DNA from: Comamonas flocculans
GTDB lineage: Bacteria > Pseudomonadota > Gammaproteobacteria > Burkholderiales > Burkholderiaceae_C
Direction: 5' to 3'
DNA: 64,000 nt
Assembly (NCBI RefSeq): GCF_007954405.1
Contig: NZ_CP042344.1
Coordinates: 2,170,001-2,234,000 of the forward strand
Shown in pieces: positions 1-9,936 of this stretch. How positions within the stretch are numbered: position 1 is the first letter of the stretch; each line of letters starts with the position of its first letter. The position numbers and the translations under genes were made by a program. The notes under the pieces are model-generated. The model worked only from the letters and a program-made list of their open reading frames with translations, had not been told where the DNA came from and searched no databases.

Positions 1-1655
1 ACTGGCAGCATGCCTTCAACACCGCCTACCACCAGCTCAAGAGCTGCCGCGTGAAGATCCTGCTGGCCAGCTATTTCGGGCCGCTGCTGGACAACAAATA
101 CCTGGCCGCCAACCTGCCGGTGGCCGGGCTGCACGTGGATGCATTGGCCGACCGCGCCGACGTGCAGCAACTCATCGGCCTGCTGCCGCCGCACAAAGTG
201 CTGTCGCTGGGCGTGATCGACGGGCGCAACGTCTGGAAGAGCGACCTCGGCGAGCTGCTGGCCTGGCTCGAACCCCTGGCCGCGCAGCTGGGCGAGCGCC
301 TGTGGCTGGCGCCCAGTTGCTCGCTGCTGCACGTGCCGGTCGATCTGGAGAGTGAAACCACGCTGGATCCGGAAATCAAATCCTGGCTCGCCTTCGGACT
401 GCAAAAGCTCGATGAGTTGCGCGTGCTCGGCCGCGCGCTCAACGAAGGGCGCGCAGCCGTGGCCAGCGAACTGGCGCACAACGCCGCCGCGCTCGCCAGC
501 CGCCGCGCTTCCCCCCGAGTGCACGATGCACAAGTGGCGCAGGCGCTGCAGCAGGCCACGCCCGCCCTGGAGCAGCGCCACAGCGCCTACGCTGTGCGCG
601 CGCCGCTGCAGGCCAAGAAGCTCGGCCTGCCCGCGTGGCCGACGACGACCATAGGGTCGTTTCCGCAAACCGCCGAAATCCGCCGTGCGCGCAAGGAGCA
701 CAAGGCCGGTCACTTGTCCGATGCGGATTACGAAAAGGCCATGCGCGCCGAGATCGCCCACTGCGTGCGCGAGCAGGAAGCCGTGGGCCTGGACGTGCTG
801 GTGCACGGCGAGGCCGAACGCAACGACATGGTCGAATACTTTGGCGAGCAGCTGGCGGGCTATGCCTTCAGCAGCCATGGCTGGGTGCAGTCTTACGGCT
901 CGCGCTGCGTCAAGCCGCCGATTCTCTATGGCGACGTCAAGCGCACCCGCCCCATCACCGTGGACTGGATCAAGTATGCGCAGTCGCTCACCCGGCGGCC
1001 CATGAAGGGCATGCTCACCGGCCCGGTCACCATGCTCAACTGGTCCTTCGTGCGCGACGACCAGCCGCGCTCGCTCAGTTGCCGCCAGCTGGCACTAGCC
1101 CTGCGCGGCGAGGTGCTGGACCTGGAAGCAGCGGGTGTGCCCATCATCCAGATCGACGAGGCGGCCTTTCGTGAAGGCTTGCCGCTGCGCCGTGCGCACT
1201 GGCAGGAATACCTGGATTGGGCGATTGCGTCCTTCCGTCTCATGGCCAACGGCGTGCGTGACGAGACGCAGATCCACAGCCACATGTGCTATTCGGAGTT
1301 CAACGACATCATCGCCTCCATCGCGGCCATGGATGCGGACGTGATCACCATCGAAAACTCCCGCTCGGGCCTGGAGCTGCTGGCCGCCTTCGAGGACTTT
1401 GCCTACCCCAACGGCATCGGCCCGGGCGTGTACGACATCCACTCGCCCAACGTGCCCACGCAGGCGCAGATCGTCGAGCGCATGCGCGCGGCGGCGCGGC
1501 GCATCGCGGCCAGCCAGCTCTGGGTCAACCCCGACTGCGGGCTGAAAACGCGTCAGTGGAAGGAGGTTGTGCCGTCGCTCGCGCACATGGTGGCGGCAGC
1601 GCGCCAGCTGCGCGTGCCCACGCCGCTGCGCGAAGCGGCGCAGGCCGCCGCCTAG
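1..1655 (+). CDS. metE: Cobalamin-independent methionine synthase MetE, C-terminal part (5' end outside window)
   Basis: This enzyme transfers a methyl group from 5-methyltetrahydropteroyl-triglutamate to homocysteine in the last step of methionine synthesis, in the cytoplasm. The frame is open from the first bases of the window with no stop, so the gene is cut by the left edge; the GTG at 51 is only an internal codon. About 550 of the family's usual ~750-770 residues are present. The zinc-binding set is visible in the C-terminal barrel: His and Cys in [12 protein letters not shown], Glu in TIENSRSG and Cys in NPDCGLKTR. The N-terminal half lies outside the window. It is followed by a 200-bp gap and then rplM. 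Confidence 0.97.
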   Translation, partial: WQHAFNTAYHQLKSCRVKILLASYFGPLLDNKYLAANLPVAGLHVDALADRADVQQLIGLLPPHKVLSLGVIDGRNVWKSDLGELLAWLEPLAAQLGERLWLAPSCSLLHVPVDLESETTLDPEIKSWLAFGLQKLDELRVLGRALNEGRAAVASELAHNAAALASRRASPRVHDAQVAQALQQATPALEQRHSAYAVRAPLQAKKLGLPAWPTTTIGSFPQTAEIRRARKEHKAGHLSDADYEKAMRAEIAHCVREQEAVGLDVLVHGEAERNDMVEYFGEQLAGYAFSSHGWVQSYGSRCVKPPILYGDVKRTRPITVDWIKYAQSLTRRPMKGMLTGPVTMLNWSFVRDDQPRSLSCRQLALALRGEVLDLEAAGVPIIQIDEAAFREGLPLRRAHWQEYLDWAIASFRLMANGVRDETQIHSHMCYSEFNDIIASIAAMDADVITIENSRSGLELLAAFEDFAYPNGIGPGVYDIHSPNVPTQAQIVERMRAAARRIAASQLWVNPDCGLKTRQWKEVVPSLAHMVAAARQLRVPTPLREAAQAAA

Positions 1656-1715
1656 CATGGCCGGCGCCTGCGCGTCCGGCGTCTGCGGCGGGGCGGGAGC
1701 TTTCCCGCAGCCCGC

Positions 1716-1721
1716 TATAAT
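1716..1721 (+). promoter_or_regulatory. Candidate -10 box upstream of rplM
   Basis: A perfect TATAAT stands in otherwise GC-rich sequence about 140 bp upstream of the rplM start. No good -35 match is seen 15-19 bp upstream. It is the best promoter candidate for the rplM-rpsI operon. The 202-bp gap between metE and rplM holds nothing else recognisable. Confidence 0.45.
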
Positions 1722-1857
1722 GCCCGGCTTCGCAGCGATTTCCTGGCCCCGCGGCGAAGCATGGCGCAAGCCGTGAACCCCACCTAAGAGGCTCCGCTTC
1801 CAAGAAGAGCACCGACCGTGGAAAAGGGCCTGCAAACCTTCTTTCCGAAGAAAACTC

Positions 1858-2286
1858 ATGACTACTTTCAGCGCAAAGCCCGCTGAGGTCGTGCACGAGT
1901 GGTTTGTGATTGACGCCACCGACAAGGTGCTCGGCAGGGTCGCCAGCGAAGTGGCCCACCGTTTGCGCGGCAAGCACAAAGCCATCTACACGCCTCACGT
2001 CGACACCGGCGACTACATCGTCGTGGTCAACGCCTCCAAACTCAAGGTCACCGGCACCAAGAGCATCGACAAGATGTACTACCGCCACTCGGGCTTCCCG
2101 GGCGGCATCCGTGCGACCAACTTCCGCGACATGCAGGCCAGGCACCCGGGCCGCGCGCTCGAGAAGGCCGTCAAGGGCATGCTGCCCAAGGGTCCGCTCG
2201 GTTACGCCATGATCAAGAAGCTCAAGGTCTACGGCGGCGCGGAACATCCGCACACCGCGCAGCAGCCCAAGGCACTGGAAATCTGA
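1858..2286 (+). CDS. rplM: 50S ribosomal protein L13
   Basis: L13 is an early-assembly protein of the large ribosomal subunit. The 142-residue product has the typical family length and motifs: [14 protein letters not shown] near the N-terminus, YRHSGFPGG in the middle and [12 protein letters not shown] before the C-terminus. The ATG follows a leader of at least 130 bp. rpsI starts 11 bp downstream, which is the standard L13-S9 operon, so the two are probably cotranscribed from the promoter upstream of rplM. Confidence 0.99.
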   Translation: MTTFSAKPAEVVHEWFVIDATDKVLGRVASEVAHRLRGKHKAIYTPHVDTGDYIVVVNASKLKVTGTKSIDKMYYRHSGFPGGIRATNFRDMQARHPGRALEKAVKGMLPKGPLGYAMIKKLKVYGGAEHPHTAQQPKALEI

Positions 2287-2297
2287 GGAGCCGGACC

Positions 2298-2690
2298 ATG
2301 ATAGGTGAATGGAACAATGGCACCGGCCGTCGCAAATCCAGCGTCGCCCGCGTGTTTCTGAAAAAAGGCAGCGGCAAGATCACGGTGAATGGCAAGGACA
2401 TTCAGCAGTATTTCGGCCGTGAAACCTCGATCATGATCGCCAAGCAGCCGCTGGTGCTCACCGACCATGTCGCCACGTTCGACATCCAGGTGAACGTGCA
2501 CGGCGGCGGTGAATCCGGCCAGGCCGGCGCCACCCGCCACGGCATCACGCGCGCGCTGATCGACTACGACGACACGCTCAAGCCCCAGCTCAGCGCTGCC
2601 GGCTTCGTGACCCGCGACGCGCGCGAAGTGGAACGCAAGAAGGTCGGTTTGCACTCCGCACGCCGCGCCAAGCAGTTCTCCAAGCGCTGA
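2298..2690 (+). CDS. rpsI: 30S ribosomal protein S9
   Basis: S9 is a small-subunit protein whose basic C-terminal tail reaches towards the P-site tRNA. The 130-residue product begins with the family pattern [13 protein letters not shown] and ends in the conserved [11 protein letters not shown] tail. The ATG follows a GAGGAG ribosome-binding site, and the gene lies 11 bp behind rplM. A strong intrinsic terminator follows about 125 bp downstream and ends the operon. Confidence 0.99.
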   Translation: MIGEWNNGTGRRKSSVARVFLKKGSGKITVNGKDIQQYFGRETSIMIAKQPLVLTDHVATFDIQVNVHGGGESGQAGATRHGITRALIDYDDTLKPQLSAAGFVTRDAREVERKKVGLHSARRAKQFSKR

Positions 2691-2815
2691 TCCGCGGCGC
2701 AAGCGCTGCCGCCATGCCGCCGCCGCATTCGCGTCTGCCTGCCGCCCCGCAGTGCGGGCGGAAAGGCGACATGCGCGCAGCCTTGGCGGCCCATGCGGGC
2801 TGCAGCAGCGACATC

Positions 2816-2839
2816 AAAACCGCCCCCGTGGCGGTTTTT
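2816..2839 (+). terminator. Intrinsic terminator of rplM-rpsI
   Basis: A perfect 9-bp stem (AAAACCGCC / GGCGGTTTT) with a 5-nt loop (CCCGT) ends in a run of five T. The A-run on the left arm also makes it plausible in the reverse direction, although no minus-strand gene needs it here. Confidence 0.85.
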
Positions 2840-2904
2840 GTGTCTCTGGCGCACGGGTGCGGTTCGCCGGCGCTCGGGCCCCGGGGCCGGGATGAGGGCC
2901 GCTG

Positions 2905-3627
2905 ATGCGCCTGCGCCGCCTGCGTCGCCGTTTCTCGCTTGGCGGTCCACGCCTGGTGGTGCGCCGCAGCCTGCCCTGGCCGCTGCGCTGGCTGGCGCTG
3001 GCGGTGCTGCTGGGGCTCAGCGCCGCCGTCGCGCTCTGGGCCTTCGAGTTCGGCAAGGCGATTGCCGGGCTGGATGCGAGCGCCAAGCAGGAGCTCGGCG
3101 AGCTGCGCAGCCAGACACGCCTGCTGCACGCGCGCATCAACGAACTGCAGCAGGAGAGCGCCGCGGCCGACAGCCTGCGCGCCACCGAACGGGCCGCGGC
3201 CGATGCGCTGGGCGAGCGCTTGCGCGCGCTCGAGGCGGACAACCGCAGCCTGCGCGACGATCTGGCGTTTTTCGAGAAGCTGATCCCGGCCGCCTCGTCG
3301 GCCAGCAACAGCACGCTCGATATCCGCGGCCTGCAGGCCGACGTGCTGGGCGGCGTGCAATTGCGCTGGCAGGTGCTGGTGATCCAGCCGGTGCGCAACG
3401 CGCCCGAGTTCAAGGGCCAACTCGAACTGGTGCTGGCCGGGCTGCGCGACGGCAAGCCCTGGACGTCCAGGCCGCCCGCCGTAGTGCGACCGCTGCAGAT
3501 GCAGCAGTACCGCCGCGTCGAGGGCCTGGTCGATCTGCCCGAGCGCGTTATGGTAAAAACCGTGACGGTGCGACTGCTGCAGGGCAGCTCGGTGCGCGCC
3601 CAGCAATCCCTCACTTTGCAAGACTGA
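2905..3627 (+). CDS. Membrane-anchored coiled-coil protein (DUF6776-like)
   Basis: The function is not known. The 240-residue product has a very basic N-terminus, one membrane helix at roughly residues 27-48, an Ala/Glu/Leu-rich stretch at about 55-125 that looks like a periplasmic coiled coil, and a C-terminal domain of about 100 residues. It resembles the family I know as DUF6776 in Burkholderiales, recalled and not searched. It lies 52 bp upstream of a bactofilin gene, so a link to cell shape or envelope organisation is possible, but this is inferred from position only. The ATG at 2905 fits the membrane topology. Confidence 0.7.
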   Translation: MRLRRLRRRFSLGGPRLVVRRSLPWPLRWLALAVLLGLSAAVALWAFEFGKAIAGLDASAKQELGELRSQTRLLHARINELQQESAAADSLRATERAAADALGERLRALEADNRSLRDDLAFFEKLIPAASSASNSTLDIRGLQADVLGGVQLRWQVLVIQPVRNAPEFKGQLELVLAGLRDGKPWTSRPPAVVRPLQMQQYRRVEGLVDLPERVMVKTVTVRLLQGSSVRAQQSLTLQD

Positions 3628-3679
3628 TACGGCAGCGGCGCCCGCTTTGCGCGCCGCGCTGCCTCAGGGAGTCCAGCCC

Positions 3680-4075
3680 ATGTTTTCGCGCAAGAAGCAA
3701 CCCCTGATCAAAAGCCTGATTGCCAAGGGCACCTGCGTGCAGGGTGACGTCTTGTTCACCGACGGCCTGCGCATCGACGGCGAGGTACACGGCGACGTGC
3801 GCGCCGATGTCGAGCCCAGCATCGTGGTGATTTCCGAATCGGCCCAGGTGCAGGGGCGCGTGCAGGCCGCGCACGTCATCGTCAACGGCACGGTGCTCGG
3901 GCCGGTGCATGCCGGCGAGCTGCTGGAGCTGCAGCCGCGTGCGCGCGTGACCGGCGACGTGCACTACAAGGCGCTGGAGATGCACCAGGGCGCGCTGATT
4001 TCCGGTCAGATGCGTCCGAGCGAGGTGGTGCTGCAAGAGGCGCCCCCGCTCAAGCTTGCCTCGTCCGGGGGCTGA
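3680..4075 (+). CDS. Bactofilin family polymer-forming cytoskeletal protein
   Basis: Bactofilins form nucleotide-free filaments from a right-handed beta-helix and scaffold envelope enzymes. The 131-residue product has the typical repeats of short strands (GDVLFTDGLRIDGEVHGDV, GRVQAAHVIVNGTVLGPV). The ATG at 3680 is chosen because AGGGAG lies 7 bp upstream and the product then begins MFSRKKQ; a GTG at 3647 would add 11 unlikely residues. The short lysine/arginine-rich N-terminal tail is the usual membrane-binding end. The upstream membrane protein is a natural candidate partner. Confidence 0.93.
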   Translation: MFSRKKQPLIKSLIAKGTCVQGDVLFTDGLRIDGEVHGDVRADVEPSIVVISESAQVQGRVQAAHVIVNGTVLGPVHAGELLELQPRARVTGDVHYKALEMHQGALISGQMRPSEVVLQEAPPLKLASSGG

Positions 4076-4139
4076 GCCAGCAGAAATTCGCGCGATGACT
4101 TAGCATCAGGCATTCCGTTTCCTTCTTACTTGGAGTCTT

Positions 4140-4469
4140 GTGGCGGCAACGATGGCAAATGCTTCGATTCAACTGACCGAGAGCGCGGCGGCGCGCCTGG
4201 CCGGCCTGATCGCCGAAAAGGGCAATGCAGCGCTCAAGTTGCGTGCACGCGTGGACGGCTGCGGCTGCGCGGGCTTTCAATACCTGTTTTCGCTCGACGA
4301 TGCGGTGCGCGAGGGGGACATCACCGTGAGCGACGCCGGCGCGACGCTGGTGGTCGATGCGCTGAGCTATCCGCACCTCGTGGGCTCGCAGATCGATTGC
4401 CTGGAAGGCTCGGGCGGCGCGCATTTCATCGTCGTCAACCCGAACGAGGAAGTCGGCTGCGAATGCTGA
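4140..4469 (+). CDS. erpA: Iron-sulfur cluster insertion protein ErpA
   Basis: ErpA is an A-type carrier that delivers Fe-S clusters to apoproteins. The 109-residue product has the HesB/IscA fold with its three conserved cysteines: one in GCAGFQY (Cys43) and two in the C-terminal C-E-C (107, 109), where the chain ends immediately. An extra cysteine (Cys41) stands just before the first. The start is uncertain: GTG at 4140 has GGAG only 4 nt upstream, while ATG at 4152 is 16 nt from it. A strong terminator follows. Confidence 0.93.
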   Translation: MAATMANASIQLTESAAARLAGLIAEKGNAALKLRARVDGCGCAGFQYLFSLDDAVREGDITVSDAGATLVVDALSYPHLVGSQIDCLEGSGGAHFIVVNPNEEVGCEC

Positions 4470-4495
4470 ACGCCCGCTTGCGGGTTCGATAGTGG

Positions 4496-4518
4496 AAGGC
4501 CGCCCTCGGGCGGCCTTT
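4496..4518. terminator. Terminator between convergent erpA and anmK
   Basis: The stem AAGGCCGCC / GGCGGCCTT (9 bp) closes over a CTCG loop and is followed by T on the plus strand, with A on the other side. It lies 27 bp after erpA and 39 bp beyond the end of the convergent anmK, so it may serve both. Confidence 0.8.
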
Positions 4519-4556
4519 GTCATGGCGCGCCCCGCAACGGGCAAGGGCTGGCCGAT

Positions 4557-5678
4557 TCAGGCGGGGTAGATCGCGCCCAGTATCCGCGGGCCGCGGGCGC
4601 CGGTGACGGCAGGCAGGTTGCCCGGCTCGCCGTGCAGGCATTGGCGGGCCAGCCAGGCGAAGGCGGCGGCCTCCACCTGTTCGGGCGCGATGCCCAGCGC
4701 GTCCGAGGACATCACGCGCACATCGGGCAGCTGCGCCTGCAGCCGGCGCATCAGCTCGCGATTGCGCACGCCGCCGCCGCAGACCACCAGCTGCCGCGTG
4801 GCCGGTGCGTGGCGGCGCAGGTCCTGGGCGCAGCAGTGCGCGCTGAGCTCGGTCAGCGTGGCCTGCACGTCCTGCACGCGCGCACCGGGCGCGGCCGCCA
4901 GGTGCTGCTGCAGCCAGCGCGCGTTGAACAGGTCGCGGCCGGTGCTCTTGGGCGCAGGCCGGGAGAAATACGGTTCGGTCAGCAGCGACCGCAGCAGCGC
5001 ATCCTGTACCTGGCCGCTGGCGGCCAGCGCGCCGTCGCGGTCGCAAGGCTGGCCGGTGTACCGCTGGCACCAGAGGTCGAGCAGCACGTTGCCTGGCCCG
5101 CAGTCCCAGCCCCGTACCTGCCCCGTCGCCGACAGCACCGTGAGGTTGGACATGCCGCCCAGATTCAGCACCGCCATGTCCTGTCCCGGCCGCGCGAAGC
5201 AGCTCTGGTGGAAGGCCGGCACCAGCGGTGCGCCCTGGCCGCCCGCGGCCAAGTCACGGCTGCGCAGGTCGGCCACCACGGTGATGCCGGTGAGTTCGGC
5301 CAGCAGCGCTGGGTTGTTCAGCTGCACGGTGTAACCGGTGGCGTCAAAGGCGCCGGGGCGGTGGCGCACGGTCTGGCCGTGGGCGCCTATGGCGGCGATA
5401 TCGGCCGCATCCAGCGCCGCCTGGCGCAGCAGCTGTTGCACCAGGGCGGCGCAGGCGCGCGCCAGCGCGTTGGCAGCGAGTTGCGCACGGTGCAGCTCGT
5501 TGTCGCCCGGGGTGTTGAGCGCGAGCAGTTCTGCTCTGAGTTCAGGAGCTAGCGGCGCAGACGCATGCTGCGTTACAAGGCATTTTCCCTGTGAAAAATC
5601 GGCGAGCACGCCGTCGATGCCGTCCAGCGAGGTGCCGGACATCAGCCCGATGTAGCGGCTCGCGGCAGCGGCGCGCAT
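4557..5678 (-). CDS. anmK: Anhydro-N-acetylmuramic acid kinase AnmK
   Basis: AnmK phosphorylates and opens 1,6-anhydro-MurNAc released by cell-wall turnover, giving MurNAc-6-P for recycling. The 373-residue product has the N-terminal ATP-binding signature GLMSGTSLDGIDG, the GAHGQTVRH motif and the late VCGGGVRN motif of the hexokinase-like fold. The family's usual length is about 370. The segment at about 5541-5600, which codes for the residues after VLADF, resembles a dispersed repeat found elsewhere in this window. The neighbour on the same strand is an M23 peptidase, and ampD in the same recycling pathway lies near 26 kb. Confidence 0.97.
   Translation of the reverse strand: MRAAAASRYIGLMSGTSLDGIDGVLADFSQGKCLVTQHASAPLAPELRAELLALNTPGDNELHRAQLAANALARACAALVQQLLRQAALDAADIAAIGAHGQTVRHRPGAFDATGYTVQLNNPALLAELTGITVVADLRSRDLAAGGQGAPLVPAFHQSCFARPGQDMAVLNLGGMSNLTVLSATGQVRGWDCGPGNVLLDLWCQRYTGQPCDRDGALAASGQVQDALLRSLLTEPYFSRPAPKSTGRDLFNARWLQQHLAAAPGARVQDVQATLTELSAHCCAQDLRRHAPATRQLVVCGGGVRNRELMRRLQAQLPDVRVMSSDALGIAPEQVEAAAFAWLARQCLHGEPGNLPAVTGARGPRILGAIYPA
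5541..5600 (+). repeat. Dispersed element copy 1 (degenerate, inside anmK)
   Basis: The segment runs GGAGCTAGCG ... GCATTTTCCCTGTGAAAAAT and matches the ends of the element described at 36610 and 58590. The middle is diverged. It is translated in frame as part of anmK. This is the weakest of the eight copies. Confidence 0.35.
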
Positions 5679-5719
5679 CGGCGGGCGCAGGCGATGCAGG
5701 GTGGTGTTCGCTCGCCCGC

Positions 5720-7132
5720 TCAGTCCACCTGCGCGGTCTGCAGCGTCTGCTGGGCGTAGTCGAGCTGCACGCGCATCTGCCCGGCCAGGCGCTCGAAGGC
5801 GCTGCGCTGCGCTGCGGCGATGGGCGCGGCGGCCTCGCTGCGCAGGGCCATGGCCATCGGATCCTGCTGCTTGCCGTTGACCCGGAATTCGAAATGCAGG
5901 TGCGGCCCGGTGGCCCAGCCGGTCTGGCCCACGGCGCCTATGGTCTGGCCTTGCGAGATCGCCTGGCCCTTGCGTACATCGATACGGCTCAGGTGCGCGT
6001 AGACGGTTTCGTGCTGGTTGGCGTGCTTGACGTAGACCACGTTGCCATAGCCGTTCTGCACCCCCGCGAAACTGACCGTGCCGTCACCGATGGTGCGCAC
6101 CGGCGTGCCGCTGGGGGCGGCCAGGTCGGTGCCCAGGTGGGCGCGCCAGGTCTTCTGGATGGGGTGAAAGCGCATCTTGAAGCCGCTGGAGACCCGGGTG
6201 TAGGCCACCGGCGAGGTCAGGTAGGCGCGGTTCATGCTGTTGCCATCGAGCGTGTAGTAGGCGCCCTTGGCCTCGGGTTTGTCCTGGAACCAGACGGCGT
6301 TGAAGGTCTTGCCGTTGTTGTGGAATTCGGCGCTGAGCACCCGGCCGGTGCGCATGGGCTCGCCGTCGGCCTCCAGGGTTTCGTAGACCACGCTGAAGTG
6401 GTCGCCCTTGCGCAGCGCCCGGCGAAAATCGATGTTGCCCGAGAAGATTTCGGCCAGCTGCACCGCGACCGCGTCCGGAATGCCGGCCGCGTCGGTCGCG
6501 GCGAACAGCGAGCTCGTGATGACGCCGCTGCCCAGGCGATTGCCTATGGCAAGCTCGGCCGTCTGCAGCTGCGAGCTGAAGCTGCCGTCGGCCTGGCGCT
6601 CGATCACCAGGCGCTTGAAGTTGCCGCTGTCGTCCGGCGCCCAGCGTGCGGTCAGCCGGCCCAGGCGGTGCTCGCTGTCGGCTTCGGCGGAGAGCACGCG
6701 GCCGGTGCGTCCGAGCAGGTTCTGCTGCGACAGCGCATCGGCGCGCAGAAAGGCCGAGGCCGCCGGGTCGGCGATGCCCAGGCGCTGCAGCATGGCTTCG
6801 GGGTTGTCGTTGCTGCGCGTGACGTCCGAGCGGTACAGCGCCAGGGCGTTGAGCTCGGAGAGGTCGGCCAGCTCCAGGTCGGTGGCGAGCGAGGGAACGC
6901 TTTCGGTGAGGGTCACCATTGGCAGATCGGCCGCGTCCGGACCCAGGGATGCCACGGCGAAGGCGCCGCCGCCGCCGGTGAGCAGCACCGCGGCAACGGC
7001 GGCGCTGACGCGTTTGGGATGCTTGTGCAGGGATTGTTTCAGGGAAGTCAAAAACGCCGTACCGGCGCTGTTCAATCCGTTGGTCAAGCTGGGCCCCAGG
7101 CAAGTGGGCGTGCACGCGGCAAGCCTTGGCAA
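5720..7132 (-). CDS. M23 family metallopeptidase (LytM/MepM-like)
   Basis: This is a predicted peptidoglycan endopeptidase or EnvC/NlpD-type activator, exported to the periplasm. One membrane segment or uncleaved signal ([18 protein letters not shown]) lies near residues 45-62. A middle region resembles the MepM N-terminal domains. The C-terminal M23 domain has the complete zinc and catalytic set: HxxxD at 332-336, His380 in YAHLS and HLH at 411-413. The start is unresolved. The first codon given is a TTG, and further TTG codons inside the next 30 residues would still precede the membrane segment. The gene diverges from tyrS. Confidence 0.9.
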   Translation of the reverse strand: MPRLAACTPTCLGPSLTNGLNSAGTAFLTSLKQSLHKHPKRVSAAVAAVLLTGGGGAFAVASLGPDAADLPMVTLTESVPSLATDLELADLSELNALALYRSDVTRSNDNPEAMLQRLGIADPAASAFLRADALSQQNLLGRTGRVLSAEADSEHRLGRLTARWAPDDSGNFKRLVIERQADGSFSSQLQTAELAIGNRLGSGVITSSLFAATDAAGIPDAVAVQLAEIFSGNIDFRRALRKGDHFSVVYETLEADGEPMRTGRVLSAEFHNNGKTFNAVWFQDKPEAKGAYYTLDGNSMNRAYLTSPVAYTRVSSGFKMRFHPIQKTWRAHLGTDLAAPSGTPVRTIGDGTVSFAGVQNGYGNVVYVKHANQHETVYAHLSRIDVRKGQAISQGQTIGAVGQTGWATGPHLHFEFRVNGKQQDPMAMALRSEAAAPIAAAQRSAFERLAGQMRVQLDYAQQTLQTAQVD

Positions 7133-7272
7133 AAGTGCGCTGCGTCACGCCTGTAACAATCCGCGGCGAAAGGGCCGAAATCCCGCTGCCTCGGGTGGCC
7201 ACTAGAATCCGCCACTGCGAAAACCGCAAGAGTATAGCCCCGCATGGCTGCCATGCATGGTCGAAAACCCTT

Positions 7273-8505
7273 ATGAATCAAGCCGTTGTTACAAAATTCC
7301 CGGTGACCGATGGCGTCCGGCATGCGCTGGAGGTTTCCTTGCGTGGCGCCGACGAGCTGCTGCCGGTGCCGGACTGGGCCCAAAAGCTCGCGCGCGCCGA
7401 GGCTACGGGCCAGCCGCTGCGCATCAAGCTGGGGCTGGATCCCACGGCGCCCGACATCCACATCGGCCATACCGTGGTGCTCAACAAGATGCGCCAGTTG
7501 CAGGACCTGGGCCATCAGGTGATCTTTCTGATTGGCGACTTCACGAGTCTCATTGGCGACCCTTCCGGGCGCAACGCCACGCGCCCGCCGCTCACGGCCG
7601 AGCAGATCCGCGCCAATGCGGAAACCTATTTCGCCCAGGCCAAGCTGGTGCTGGACGAGGCCAAGACCGAGATCCGCTACAACAGCGAATGGAGCGACCC
7701 GCTGGGCGCGCGCGGCATGATCGAGCTGGCGGCCAAGTACACCGTGGCGCGCATGATGGAGCGCGACGATTTTGACAAGCGCTTCAAGGCCGGGCAGTCG
7801 ATCAGCGTGCATGAATTTCTCTACCCGCTGATGCAGGGCTATGACTCGGTGGCGCTCAAGAGCGATCTGGAGCTGGGCGGCACCGACCAGAAGTTCAATC
7901 TGCTCGTGGGCCGCCACCTGCAGCAGGAATACGGGCAGGAGCCGCAGTGCATCCTGACGATGCCGCTGCTGGTGGGGCTGGACGGCGTCGAGAAGATGTC
8001 CAAGAGCAAGAACAACTACATCGGCATCACCGAAGAGGCCAACACCATGTTTGCCAAGGTGCTGTCCATTTCGGACGCGCTGATGTGGGACTGGTACACG
8101 CTGCTCTCGTTCAAGAGCCTGGCGGAGATCACGGCCTTGAAGCAGGAGGTGCAAGACGGGCGCAACCCCAAGGACGCCAAGGTGATGCTGGCCAAGGAGA
8201 TCACCACGCGCTTTCACAGTGCCAGCGCGGCCGAGGCGGCCGAGCAGGACTTCATGCTGCGCAGCAAGGGCGGTGTGCCCGACGATATTCCCGAGGTGCG
8301 GCTCGGCGGCGCGCCGCTGGGCGTGGCGGCCCTGCTCAAGCAGGCGGGCCTGGCGCCGTCGGGCAGCGAGGCGGGGCGTTTGATCGACGGCGGTGGCGTG
8401 CGCATTGACGGCGCCGTGGTCAGCGACCGGGGCCTGAAGCTGGCGGCCGGCAGCTATGTGGTGCAGGTGGGCAAGCGCAAATTCGCGCGGGTGCAATTGT
8501 CATGA
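7273..8505 (+). CDS. tyrS: Tyrosyl-tRNA synthetase
   Basis: This enzyme charges tRNA-Tyr with tyrosine. The 410-residue product has the class I signatures HIGH (63-66) and KMSKS (241-245), and a C-terminal S4 RNA-binding domain that ends in [12 protein letters not shown]. The KMSKS form marks the TyrZ-like subtype rather than the KFGKT type of E. coli TyrS. The ATG at 7273 is chosen because the frame upstream of it reads through the divergent promoter region and has no family similarity. The stop overlaps the glmU start in ATGA, so the two are translationally coupled. Confidence 0.98.
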   Translation: MNQAVVTKFPVTDGVRHALEVSLRGADELLPVPDWAQKLARAEATGQPLRIKLGLDPTAPDIHIGHTVVLNKMRQLQDLGHQVIFLIGDFTSLIGDPSGRNATRPPLTAEQIRANAETYFAQAKLVLDEAKTEIRYNSEWSDPLGARGMIELAAKYTVARMMERDDFDKRFKAGQSISVHEFLYPLMQGYDSVALKSDLELGGTDQKFNLLVGRHLQQEYGQEPQCILTMPLLVGLDGVEKMSKSKNNYIGITEEANTMFAKVLSISDALMWDWYTLLSFKSLAEITALKQEVQDGRNPKDAKVMLAKEITTRFHSASAAEAAEQDFMLRSKGGVPDDIPEVRLGGAPLGVAALLKQAGLAPSGSEAGRLIDGGGVRIDGAVVSDRGLKLAAGSYVVQVGKRKFARVQLS

Positions 8506-9935
8506 GCAGGCCGCTGGACGTGGTGGTGATGGCCGCGGGCAAGGGCACGCGGATGAAGAGCCGCACGGCCAAGGTGTTGCAGCGCCTGGCCGGGCGTCCT
8601 TTGCTGTTTCACGTGCTGGGCCAGGCGGCCAGCCTGGGGGCACGGCGGGTGGTGGTCATCACCGGCCATGGCGCTACTGAAGTACAAGCTGCTTGCGCAG
8701 GCTGGGCGGGCGCTGCAGGCCAATTTGACCTGAAATTTGCATTGCAGCAGCCGCAGCTGGGCACGGGCCATGCGGTGCAGCAGGCGCTGCCGCTGTTGCA
8801 GGACGATGCCACGGTACTGGTGCTCTCGGGCGACGTGCCGCTGACGCAGGCCGAGACCCTGCGCGCGCTGGTGGCGGCCAGTGGTGGCGAGCGGCTGGCG
8901 CTGCTCACCGTGCGCCTTGACGATCCCGCGGGTTACGGGCGCATCGTGCGCGCGGGCGATGGGCAGGTGGAGCGCATCGTCGAGCACAGGGACGCGAGCG
9001 AGGCCGAGCGCGCCATCAACGAGATTTACAGCGGCATCATGGCCGTGCCCGCCGCGCGCTTGCGTGCCTGGCTTGCGCGGCTGAAGAACGACAACGCCCA
9101 GCAGGAGTACTACCTGACCGACGTGGTGGCCATGGCGGTGGCTGGCGGCGTGCCGGTGGTGGCGCATTGCATCACTGACGCGCTGCAGGTAGCGGGGGTG
9201 AACAGCCCGGTGCAATTGGCCGAGCTGGAGCGCGCGCACCAGCTGCGTCAGGCACGGGCGCTGTTGGAGCAGGGCGTGCGCCTGGCCGACCCGGCGCGTC
9301 TGGACCTGCGCGACGACCCGCGCCTGGGCATCCCGGCGGAGCTGGCCTGCGGGCAGGATGTGGAAATCGACGTGGGCTGCCTCTTCACCGGCCGGGTGGT
9401 GCTGGGGGATGGCGTGCAGGTGGGCGCCTACTGCTCGATCGCCAACGCCGTCATCGGCGCGGGCACGGTGATCCAGCCCTATACCCACATCGATGGCGAG
9501 AAGGCCGGCGTGCAGGTGGGCGAGGGTGCGCGCCTGGGGCCGTTTTCGCGCCTGCGCCCGGGCGCCAGCCTGGGGCGCGAAGTGCATGTGGGCAACTTCG
9601 TCGAAATCAAGAATTCGCAACTGGCCGATGGTGCCAAGGCCAACCATCTGGCCTATCTGGGTGACGCCACGGTGGGCGCGCGCGTGAACTACGGCGCGGG
9701 CTCGATCACCGCCAACTACGACGGCGTGAACAAGCACCGCACGGTGATAGGCGAGGACGTGCACGTGGGCAGCAACTGCGTGCTGGTGGCCCCAGTGCGC
9801 ATAGGTGCGGGCGGCGTGGTGGGCGCGGGCTCGGTCGTCACGCAGGATGCGCCGCCCGGCGTGCTGACCCTGGGGCGCGGGCGCCAGGTGAGCAAGAGTG
9901 AATGGCACCGCCCGGACAAGAAGGACAAGGGCTGA
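8502..9935 (+). CDS. glmU: Bifunctional GlmU: N-acetylglucosamine-1-P uridyltransferase / glucosamine-1-P acetyltransferase
   Basis: GlmU makes UDP-GlcNAc, the precursor of peptidoglycan and lipid A, in the cytoplasm. The N-terminal nucleotidyltransferase domain shows [11 protein letters not shown] near residue 10, QLGTGHA and LSGDVPL. The C-terminal half is a left-handed beta-helix with hexapeptide repeats ending in [10 protein letters not shown] and GAGSVVT. Compared with E. coli GlmU, the segment between GHGATEV and [10 protein letters not shown] is several residues longer. The DNA there resembles a dispersed element (8670-8738). The gene overlaps tyrS by 4 nt. glmS, the preceding step of the pathway, is at 12.8 kb. 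Confidence 0.98.
   Translation: MSRPLDVVVMAAGKGTRMKSRTAKVLQRLAGRPLLFHVLGQAASLGARRVVVITGHGATEVQAACAGWAGAAGQFDLKFALQQPQLGTGHAVQQALPLLQDDATVLVLSGDVPLTQAETLRALVAASGGERLALLTVRLDDPAGYGRIVRAGDGQVERIVEHRDASEAERAINEIYSGIMAVPAARLRAWLARLKNDNAQQEYYLTDVVAMAVAGGVPVVAHCITDALQVAGVNSPVQLAELERAHQLRQARALLEQGVRLADPARLDLRDDPRLGIPAELACGQDVEIDVGCLFTGRVVLGDGVQVGAYCSIANAVIGAGTVIQPYTHIDGEKAGVQVGEGARLGPFSRLRPGASLGREVHVGNFVEIKNSQLADGAKANHLAYLGDATVGARVNYGAGSITANYDGVNKHRTVIGEDVHVGSNCVLVAPVRIGAGGVVGAGSVVTQDAPPGVLTLGRGRQVSKSEWHRPDKKDKG
8670..8738 (+). repeat. Dispersed element copy 2 (in frame inside glmU)
   Basis: The segment contains CAAGCTGCTTGCGCAGG ... GGCGCTGCAGGCCAATTTG and ACCTGAAATTT, matching the element consensus along its length. 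It encodes about 20 residues of GlmU between GHGATEV and LQQPQLG, where the protein is longer than E. coli GlmU. Confidence 0.5.
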
Positions 9936-9936
9936 G

